The translations under genes and the position numbers were made by a program. The notes beneath the pieces were generated by a model. The model saw only the letters and a list, made by a program, of their open reading frames with translations. It did not search any database and was not told where the DNA came from. Below are positions 40,078 to 46,205 of a DNA stretch of 46,205 nucleotides, one piece after another; position 1 is the first letter of the stretch, and the number at the start of each line of letters is the position of its first letter. Source of the stretch: Variovorax ginsengisoli (GTDB lineage: Bacteria > Pseudomonadota > Gammaproteobacteria > Burkholderiales > Burkholderiaceae_C). The stretch spans positions 1-46,205 of the forward strand of contig NZ_JAUJZH010000044.1 in the NCBI RefSeq assembly GCF_030486595.1. Direction: 5' to 3'.

Positions 40078-40869
40078 GTGAAACTACTAGAAGGTGCCAC
40101 CATGATGAGCTCGTCTGCAACGAGGGCCGCCGAACAGCCCATTCTCGAGTTGAGGGACATTCACCTCGCATTCGGGAACAACGTGGTCCTGAAAGGCGTT
40201 GACCTCGCGGTCCAGCGTGGTGAGGTAGTTGTCATCGTCGGCCCGAGCGGTGGTGGCAAGAGCTCTCTGCTTCGGTGCGCGAATCTTCTGCAGCGCATCG
40301 ACTCTGGGCAGATTCTCCTAGAGGGCGTAGACCTGTCGTCCGGTTCGCTGAACGAGAACCAGATTCGGCAGCGAGTCGGGATGGTTTTCCAGCACTACTA
40401 CCTCTTTCCGCACCTCAATGTGCTGAAGAACCTGACGCTGGCCCCGCGCCGTGTTCTTAAGGAATCGCCCGCCGACGCAGAGGTGAGGGGCCGGGAGTAC
40501 CTCCGAAAGGTTGGCTTGGCCGAAAAGGCCGACCACTACCCAGACCAACTCTCCGGCGGACAGCAGCAGCGCGTCGCAATCGCTAGAGCACTCATGATGC
40601 AGCCGCATGTGATGCTTTTCGATGAGGCGACCTCAGCTCTCGACCCTGAACTGGTCGGCGAGGTTCTGGCGGTCATGAAGGACCTTGCCAAATCCGGGAT
40701 GACGATGCTTGTCGTCACGCACGAGATGGGCTTCGCTCGCGAGGTCGGTGACCGTGTGGTGTTGATGGCCGGCGGAAACATTGTTGAGCAAGGTCCGCCG
40801 TCGGAGGTTCTCGACCATCCGAAGCAGGAACGAACGAAGCAGTTCCTTTCGCGCATGACAAAGCATTGA
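40078..40869 (+). CDS. Amino acid ABC transporter ATP-binding protein 2
   Basis: 263 residues from a GTG at 40078 with AGGAGA 8 nt upstream; ATG at 40102 is also possible. Walker A GPSGGGKSS, Q-loop MVFQHYYLFPH, signature LSGGQQQR, Walker B VMLFDEATSALD, switch VTHEMGFARE. It is a second, distinct ATPase, not a close copy of the first. It is the natural partner of SBP 2 and permeases 2A/2B that follow. Confidence 0.92.
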   Translation: MKLLEGATMMSSSATRAAEQPILELRDIHLAFGNNVVLKGVDLAVQRGEVVVIVGPSGGGKSSLLRCANLLQRIDSGQILLEGVDLSSGSLNENQIRQRVGMVFQHYYLFPHLNVLKNLTLAPRRVLKESPADAEVRGREYLRKVGLAEKADHYPDQLSGGQQQRVAIARALMMQPHVMLFDEATSALDPELVGEVLAVMKDLAKSGMTMLVVTHEMGFAREVGDRVVLMAGGNIVEQGPPSEVLDHPKQERTKQFLSRMTKH

Positions 40870-40919
40870 GCACGCAGCAGCGGCTCCCCATCCCTTCTCA
40901 ATCACACTGAAAGTAAGCC

Positions 40920-41795
40920 ATGAATCGCATTCTCTTTGCCTCGATTTCCGTCGCCATCGTATCGATGTCGTTTGCCAGTGCTGCCGCGTCGAAGGTGAAC
41001 GTTCCTCTTCCCCCAGAGGTGAAGAGCGCGGGCTTTCTCACCGTTGGCATCAATTGCACGTACCCACCCGCGGGCTACGTCGGCCTTGACGGGAAGCCGG
41101 CCGGCTATGAGTACGCGATGGTGAAGCGCATCGCTGAGTTCGCACTCGGTACCGGCGACGGCCTGAAGACACAGTGCGTGAACGACAGCAACCGCATCCC
41201 GTTCCTGCAGTCGGGCAAGATTGACATGATTTTGGCGTCGCTTGCATACACGCCGGCGCGAGCGGAGCAGCTGGACTACTCGAACCCGATTTGGGTGAGC
41301 AATCTGCAACTCATCGTTCCGAAGGAATCGAAGGTGGCCGACTATGGCGACCTGACCGGCAAGACCGTCGTGACGCCAACCGGCAGCACCTATCAAACGT
41401 GGCTGCAGAAGTGCTATCCCCAGGCGAACCTGGTCACGTCGCAGACGGCGGCAGAAGGCTCGACGATGCTGACTCAAGGCCGGGCGGATGCCTTCGCGTA
41501 CATCGACGTGTACGGGTTCAACTTCGCCCAGATGCAAAAGAACTACAAGGTTGTCGGGACCCTCGCAGCTACCGCCGTCCAAGGCGTGGGCGTGAAGAAG
41601 GGCAACAAGCCGATGCTCGACTGGGTGAATGCTGTGCTGGAAGAGATGCGGGCCGAGGACGCTTTCTACAAGTCGTTCTCCCAGGAGGTGAAGGACCCAA
41701 CCTTTGCGGCCAAGTATCGCCAGTTGGTCCCGGGCCCGAACATGAAGGTGGACTACTCCAAGAGCGGCGCCCTTGACTGTCTGAAAGCCTCCTGA
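40920..41795 (+). CDS. Polar amino acid ABC transporter substrate-binding protein 2
   Basis: 291 residues, signal peptide ending ASAAAS, then VKSAGFLTVGINCTYPPAGYVGLDGKPAGYEYAM in part (GFLTVGINCTYPPAGYV), SBP family 3. It contains cysteines in INCTYPP, TQCVND, QKCYPQ and DCLKAS that could form disulfides, unlike SBP 1. It has only weak similarity to SBP 1 and should bind a different or related ligand. It is 51 nt after ATPase 2. Confidence 0.92.
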   Translation: MNRILFASISVAIVSMSFASAAASKVNVPLPPEVKSAGFLTVGINCTYPPAGYVGLDGKPAGYEYAMVKRIAEFALGTGDGLKTQCVNDSNRIPFLQSGKIDMILASLAYTPARAEQLDYSNPIWVSNLQLIVPKESKVADYGDLTGKTVVTPTGSTYQTWLQKCYPQANLVTSQTAAEGSTMLTQGRADAFAYIDVYGFNFAQMQKNYKVVGTLAATAVQGVGVKKGNKPMLDWVNAVLEEMRAEDAFYKSFSQEVKDPTFAAKYRQLVPGPNMKVDYSKSGALDCLKAS

Positions 41796-41849
41796 GCAAG
41801 AGTTCGGAGGCACTGCTGCTGAGTGCGTACCGTCGATGAAGAGGAAAGC

Positions 41850-42512
41850 ATGCTTACATCAACCCTGAACGAGCTGCAGGTCTTGCTCGGCGGACTTGGC
41901 CGAACGCTGCTCATAAGCGTCATCGGAATCTCGATGGGACTCGTCCTCGGGATGCTGATGGGCGCGGCTCGCCACGCTCGAGTTCCCGTGTTGAGCCAAC
42001 TCATCGCCTGCTACGCGAACCTGTTTCGCTGTACTCCGCTTCTGGTGCAGGTGGTGATGCTCTATTTCGCGCTGCCAGACCTTGGAATTAAGCTGACGCC
42101 GTTCGATACCTCGTGGTTGGCACTCGGCCTGTGGGGCGCTGCGTATCACACGGAGATTTTTCGAGCCGGATACGGCTCGGTGAACCCGAACGAGGTAGTC
42201 GCAGCTCGCGCGCTCGGCATGTCTGCGCCGAGAGCGTTCCTCGACGTCACGCTTCCGCTTGGTGTCCGAGCATCGATTCCGGCGGCTACGACGATGGCAA
42301 TTACCCAGTTCCGCTCCTCGTCGTTCATGATTGCCGTGGGCTACCAGGAGCTCACTTACGTGGCGAACCGAATGGTCGCCGATACCTTCAAGGTGTTCGA
42401 GATTTTCGGCATTGCCGCTCTCGCGTACCTGGTTGTTTCCAACATCATCGCCATTGCGTCGCGCCGGCTTGAACGTGCAGTCGCAGTTCCGGGTCTGGGA
42501 GCTGTGAAATGA
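41850..42512 (+). CDS. Amino acid ABC transporter permease 2A
   Basis: 220 residues from the ATG at 41850 (AGAGGAAAGC upstream; GTG 41823 is an alternative). HisMQ-type with LFRCTPLLVQVVMLYFALP and the coupling loop AARALGMSAPRAFLDVTLP. The stop overlaps the start of the next permease by 4 nt. Confidence 0.92.
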   Translation: MLTSTLNELQVLLGGLGRTLLISVIGISMGLVLGMLMGAARHARVPVLSQLIACYANLFRCTPLLVQVVMLYFALPDLGIKLTPFDTSWLALGLWGAAYHTEIFRAGYGSVNPNEVVAARALGMSAPRAFLDVTLPLGVRASIPAATTMAITQFRSSSFMIAVGYQELTYVANRMVADTFKVFEIFGIAALAYLVVSNIIAIASRRLERAVAVPGLGAVK

Positions 42513-43171
42513 ACCAAGATTGGATTGGACCCGTTGCGTCCCACATGCTGAGTGGCCTCTATGTGACGTTGTGGGTTTCCTTGCTCACGACGTTGCTGGC
42601 GACAGCGATTGGTCTGTTCATCGGGTCGCTTTCTGCCAGTACGACGAAGTGGGTGCAGGTTGCCGTCCGTCTTTACATCGACATCTTCCGAGGCGTGCCA
42701 TCTCTTATCACGCTGCTCTTCGTCTTCTTCGCGCTCCCGCACATCGGCGTTTCAACTGGCCCCATCACCGCCTCCGTTTTGGGACTGGCGGTGTGGGGCG
42801 GGGCAAATATTGCCGAAACCGCTAGGGGCGCAATGAAATCCATCTCGTCTCGCCAGACGGAAGCAGCAAGGGCTCTTGGGCTAGGAAAGGTTCAGGCACT
42901 GGTGTTCGCCGTCATGCCGCAAGCCATCCGTCGGTTTCTTCCGCCGTACGTCGGTCAGTTGACCGTCCTCATTCAGGCCAGCGCCTTGACGTCGGTGGTC
43001 GGTGTGACGGACCTGCTCGGCTCCGCGCGCCAAATGATTGAGCGACTCGCGTACATGAGTCCCGACGCTCATGCAGTGCCTATCTACTGCGGCGTCTTGC
43101 TGGTGTTCTTTGTGATTTGTTATCCCCTTACCTTGCTTGCTAGCTACCTCGAAGGCAGGCTGCGCAGCTAA
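42509..43171 (+). CDS. Amino acid ABC transporter permease 2B
   Basis: 220 residues, HisMQ-type, with IFRGVPSLITLLFVFFALP and EAARALGLGKVQALVFAVMP. Its ATG overlaps the upstream stop (ATGA), so it is translationally coupled with permease 2A. It completes the second importer. Confidence 0.92.
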   Translation: MNQDWIGPVASHMLSGLYVTLWVSLLTTLLATAIGLFIGSLSASTTKWVQVAVRLYIDIFRGVPSLITLLFVFFALPHIGVSTGPITASVLGLAVWGGANIAETARGAMKSISSRQTEAARALGLGKVQALVFAVMPQAIRRFLPPYVGQLTVLIQASALTSVVGVTDLLGSARQMIERLAYMSPDAHAVPIYCGVLLVFFVICYPLTLLASYLEGRLRS

Positions 43172-43178
43172 CCCCATC

Positions 43179-43379
43179 ATGAACATGCAATCGCAAATTC
43201 GCCTCGTTGCCGAGACCGGCTCGCTTTACCCGTTGAAGAGTCACTTGCTCGAGTGGAGGGATGAAACGACCGGCGCGGGCCTCGGTCACCTCGCAATCGG
43301 GACTCGTGGGTCGATTCCCGCAGCTAATGATGAGCGGGAAGTGGACCTCCGCAACGTAGCGGTCCTTGGCTACAACTGA
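43179..43379 (+). CDS. Small orphan protein (66 residues) in the operon
   Basis: An ATG at 43179, 7 nt after the permease stop, opens 66 codons ending at 43379, 8 nt before the flavoprotein gene. The sequence is hydrophilic (MNMQSQIRLVAETGSLYPLK, then SHLLEWRDETTGAGLGHLAI) with no signal or membrane segment and no family that I recognise. The tight spacing, in-line orientation and codon use like its neighbours support it as a real gene. A small accessory subunit or regulator is possible; function unknown. Confidence 0.55.
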   Translation: MNMQSQIRLVAETGSLYPLKSHLLEWRDETTGAGLGHLAIGTRGSIPAANDEREVDLRNVAVLGYN

Positions 43380-43387
43380 GGTTTGCC

Positions 43388-44740
43388 ATGACCACGCATA
43401 CGGCAGCCACTTTGCCTGAGCGAGACCAGACCACGGAATCCGCCGGGCGTCATCGCGTCGTGATAATTGGGGGCGGCGCAGCCGGGCTCGAACTCGCTAC
43501 TCAACTCGGCAAGCACGAGCGCTTCTCGGTGACGCTCGTCGACAAGGCGCGCTCCCACATCTGGAAGCCGAAGCTGCATGAGATTGCAGCGGGCAGCATG
43601 AACATGGGGCGGCACGAAGTAGGCTACTTGGCGCATGCACGTGACCACGGCTTCGTGTATCGGATGGGCGAGATGACTGGCCTTGACCGAAAGTCTCGCG
43701 AGGTAGCAATTGCGCCCTTCATTGACGGGGAGGGCGAGCAGATTACGCCGGCTCGCACGTTTCCCTACGACACGCTGGTCCTTGCGGTTGGAAGCCAAAG
43801 CAATGACTTCGGCACTCCAGGCGTCAAGGAGCATGCGCTGAAGCTGGAGTGTCTTAGCGACGCGGCGCGGTTCAATCGGAAATTGATGAATGCTTGCTTT
43901 CGTGCACAGGCCCAAGAGAGCGTTCTGGCAGCGGCGCAGTTGAGGGTTTGCATCATCGGTGCGGGCGCCACTGGCGTCGAGTTGGCGGCCGAACTGCTTC
44001 GGACCGGGCGTGAAGTGCTTGCGTACGGCGCTTCAGTTTCGACCACCAACAAGGGGCTCGAGATTCATCTTGTCGAGGCGGCGGACCGGATACTGCCCGC
44101 GCTTCCTCCCAGACTTTCAGCGGCCGCACACAAACTTCTCACGAAGCAGGGCATCTCGGTTCACGCCGGAGCCAAAGTGGCGAGAGTTCACCAAAATGGC
44201 GTCGAGTTGAGCCACGGTGAATTGCTCCCCGCGGAAATCACGGTCTGGGCTGCCGGGGTCCGAGCTCCAGACTTCTTGCGGAGCCTTCCCGGCTTGGAGA
44301 CCAACCGAATCAATCAGCTGGCCGTTCGCCCGACCCTGCAAACGACGAACGACCCGAGAGTGTTTGCTATTGGGGATTGCGCGGCCTGTGCAAAGCCTGA
44401 CGGACAAGGCTTCGTGCCCCCGCGTGCCCAGGCGGCGCACCAGCAGGCGGCCTTCTTGGCGCGACATCTGCCCACGCACGTCGAGGGCCGACCGCTTCCT
44501 AACTACATGTACCGAGACTTCGGCTCGCTGGTCTCCCTGGGCTCCTACAGCACCGTCGGAAACCTGATGGGTGGGGTGGTAGGGAAGAGCATGTTCGTGG
44601 AGGGTGTCTTCGCGAAGTTGATGTACCTCTCTATGTACAAGATGCACGAAGCCGCACTGCACGGCTGGCGGCGTGTGACGCTCGAGACGCTGGCCCGCTG
44701 CCTCGAGCCCTCGAGCGGCTCGCGAGTCAAGCTGCATTGA
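43388..44740 (+). CDS. NDH-2-like FAD-dependent NAD(P)H dehydrogenase
   Basis: 450 residues with two dinucleotide folds: FAD at VVIIGGGAAGLELATQLG (residues 22-39) and NAD(P)H at VCIIGAGATGVELAAELL (about 190-207), and the second FAD contact RVFAIGDCAAC. The C-terminus has a long amphipathic region (GNLMGGVVGKSMFVEGVFAK, LMYLSMYKMHEAALHGW) typical of NDH-2, which docks on the membrane to reduce quinone. It is not a DadA-type amino acid oxidase. In this operon it could reoxidise NADH from the two dehydrogenases into the quinone pool (inference). GAGG precedes the ATG. Confidence 0.88.
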   Translation: MTTHTAATLPERDQTTESAGRHRVVIIGGGAAGLELATQLGKHERFSVTLVDKARSHIWKPKLHEIAAGSMNMGRHEVGYLAHARDHGFVYRMGEMTGLDRKSREVAIAPFIDGEGEQITPARTFPYDTLVLAVGSQSNDFGTPGVKEHALKLECLSDAARFNRKLMNACFRAQAQESVLAAAQLRVCIIGAGATGVELAAELLRTGREVLAYGASVSTTNKGLEIHLVEAADRILPALPPRLSAAAHKLLTKQGISVHAGAKVARVHQNGVELSHGELLPAEITVWAAGVRAPDFLRSLPGLETNRINQLAVRPTLQTTNDPRVFAIGDCAACAKPDGQGFVPPRAQAAHQQAAFLARHLPTHVEGRPLPNYMYRDFGSLVSLGSYSTVGNLMGGVVGKSMFVEGVFAKLMYLSMYKMHEAALHGWRRVTLETLARCLEPSSGSRVKLH

Positions 44741-44788
44741 TTTCACGCCGTGGCTTTGGCGGCACTTCCAGCAATCACGAAGGACGAA

Positions 44789-45970
44789 ATGAGCGCTTCC
44801 CTTGACATCAACACCGTTCGGCAGGAGTTCCCTGTGACGAAACGGATGCTTTACCTGGATTCGGCTCATCAGACGCCCATGCCGAACTGTGTTCGAAGCG
44901 CGTTGAGCGAGTTCTTGGTTGAGGGCAACGAGATGGCGGGACCCAAGCCGGTTTGGATGCGCCGGGTCGAGCTTGCTCGCGAAAAGGTGGCGGAGCTTCT
45001 GCATGCCTCGTCCGACGAGATTGCGTTCACAAAGAACACGTCCGAGGGGCTCAACATAGCTGCGAACGCAGTGCCATTGCAGCCTGGGAGCACGGTGCTG
45101 ATGCTCGAAGGGGACCATCCGAACAACGCCTACGCCTGGCTCCACCTCAAGCGCAAAGGCGTGAAGGTCAAATTCGTGAGCCTTCCGGACGACCAAGTGG
45201 CGAACGCAAGTACGTTTGCCGACCATATTGACGAGTCGACCCGTGTCATCTCACTTTCGCACGTGACGTTCCACGCCGGCCAGCGTCACGACATCGAGGA
45301 CATCGGACGGCTCTGCGCAAGGAAGAGCATCTACCTCGTAGTCGACGCCATGCAATCCGTCGGCGTCCTGCCCGTTGATGTGAAGAGGCTGGGCGTTTCC
45401 GTCTTGGCCGCCGGATGCCATAAGGGGCTTCTGGTGCCCCAGGGCACAGGGATTCTGTACGTGAAGCAGAGCCTCCAGGAACTCCAACCTGTCTACCTTG
45501 CCATGAGTAGCCTGGCCAATCCGCCTGAGGACTATGTGGCAAGACCGGACGAGATGACGACCCGCCGGGATGCCGGCCGATTCGAGTTCGGGAACTTCAA
45601 TCTCCCAGACTTGCATGCGCTAACGAGGTCAATTGAGTTCATTCAGAGCATCGGCGTTGCAAATATTGAAGAGCACGTGCAAATGCTCGGGGACCGACTC
45701 ATTGAGGGGTTGGACGAACTGGGCATCGGCTTGGTCGGGCCGCGGCAGCGAGGCCAACGGGCCCACATCTACGTTCTGGCTCTTCCTGTTGCAAAGTGGG
45801 TTAGCTACTTCACGCAGAACCTGGTCCGGGTGTCGCCTGAACGAGGTGGGGTCCGCATCTCGTTTGGTGCCTTCAATACCCCAGAGGACGTAGACCGGCT
45901 CATCGGCCTCATAGCGTCGCGTATGCGCAAGGGGGTCGACAGCGACGACCCGTCCGGCGGGATGGACTGA
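44789..45970 (+). CDS. Class V aminotransferase-fold PLP enzyme
   Basis: 393 residues from the ATG at 44789, which has AAGGACGA just upstream; a GTG at 44750 is an alternative. YLDSAHQTPMP is the N-terminal motif, TKNTSEGLNIAANAV the PLP-phosphate turn, VVDAMQSVGVLPVDV the Asp strand, and AAGCHKGLLVPQGTGILYV carries the Schiff-base Lys212. It is nearest to the isopenicillin-N-epimerase-like / NifS-like class V proteins, which carry out epimerisation, desulfuration or transamination. With the SelA-like enzyme it gives the operon two PLP enzymes. It is the last gene of the operon. Confidence 0.88.
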   Translation: MSASLDINTVRQEFPVTKRMLYLDSAHQTPMPNCVRSALSEFLVEGNEMAGPKPVWMRRVELAREKVAELLHASSDEIAFTKNTSEGLNIAANAVPLQPGSTVLMLEGDHPNNAYAWLHLKRKGVKVKFVSLPDDQVANASTFADHIDESTRVISLSHVTFHAGQRHDIEDIGRLCARKSIYLVVDAMQSVGVLPVDVKRLGVSVLAAGCHKGLLVPQGTGILYVKQSLQELQPVYLAMSSLANPPEDYVARPDEMTTRRDAGRFEFGNFNLPDLHALTRSIEFIQSIGVANIEEHVQMLGDRLIEGLDELGIGLVGPRQRGQRAHIYVLALPVAKWVSYFTQNLVRVSPERGGVRISFGAFNTPEDVDRLIGLIASRMRKGVDSDDPSGGMD

Positions 45971-46092
45971 GACCCTGGTGCGAGTTGGAAGCTGCCAGCG
46001 GGCGCTCCGCCGCTGTAGGGGCATCAGAACTGAACATACCGGTTTGCCGCAAGCTGAGGATGCCACTTAGGGCCCCGACGCGGACTGGCGCC

Positions 46093-46205
46093 TTATACTA
46101 ACTTGCGTTCAAAGATATAGAAGTTATCCATTTGAACCCAGTCATTGAACGGGTTCGCGTTGTATTGGATTCGAGGGCGACGAGTCCGCTTATCACGGCG
46201 CTCTC
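46093..46205 (-). CDS. C-terminal end of an unknown gene (runs off window)
   Basis: On the minus strand a frame open from the right edge reads ERRDKRTRRPRIQYNANPFN then DWVQMDNFYIFERKLV and stops at TAA (46095-46093). The aromatic-rich end is coding-like, but 36 residues allow no family call. It is convergent with the class V aminotransferase gene; the 122 nt between them hold no feature that I recognise. Confidence 0.45.
   Translation of the reverse strand, partial: ERRDKRTRRPRIQYNANPFNDWVQMDNFYIFERKLV

Overview
The window reads as a piece of a secondary replicon (chromid or megaplasmid) of a high-GC betaproteobacterium, most likely Comamonadaceae and Variovorax-like. The reasons are the codon use, the many Bug/TctC-type solute receptors and divergently placed LysR genes, a Burkholderiales-style porin, an intergenic GC-rich element at about 15.0 kb of the kind common in Comamonadaceae, and a plasmid-type replication/partition locus (Rep, iterons, ParA, ParB and parS-like palindromes) at 24-28.4 kb. 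The family assignment is inference from these traits; no rRNA or tRNA gene is present to confirm it.

Layout. (1) 0-8.5 kb: a catabolic cluster with a porin (partial), an SDR dehydrogenase, two beta-keto acid cleavage enzymes (BKACE/DUF849), a quinone oxidoreductase, two tandem Bug receptors, a TauD-type dioxygenase and an AraC-family regulator. Three transcription starts in this cluster carry the same 67-nt, gap-free element with a 21-bp direct repeat, which looks like an AraC-type class II operator/promoter. (2) 8.5-21.3 kb: ordinary accessory genes. These are LysR/SDR, a membrane protein, a very large class III adenylate cyclase-AAA-TPR protein, a peroxiredoxin, a cNMP-binding membrane protein, TauE/LysR/M20 (the M20 enzyme has altered metal ligands), a WXXGXW protein, an Asp/Glu racemase and an AAA ATPase. 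(3) 21.4-23.8 kb: a metNIQ methionine-type importer whose MetN lacks the C-terminal regulatory domain. (4) 24-29.4 kb: replicon core, with Rep on the minus strand, an operator and iteron array, then parAB on the plus strand, three parS-like palindromes, an unrecognised convergent gene and an orphan iteron. (5) 29.4-30.0 kb: a scar-like stretch holding what looks like the 3' remnant of a LysR gene. (6) 30-46 kb: visibly lower-GC DNA carrying one long plus-strand operon under a divergent LysR regulator.

The operon at 31.2-46.0 kb is the best candidate for an undescribed system. It encodes a beta-hydroxyacid dehydrogenase, an aldehyde dehydrogenase, two different D-glutamate-cyclase-like (DUF4392) proteins flanking a SelA-like PLP enzyme, two complete polar amino acid ABC importers, a 66-residue orphan protein, an NDH-2-like flavoprotein and a class V aminotransferase. 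Together these suggest uptake and oxidation of an unusual amino acid, perhaps D-configured, cyclic or a lactam. The substrate cannot be read from the sequence.
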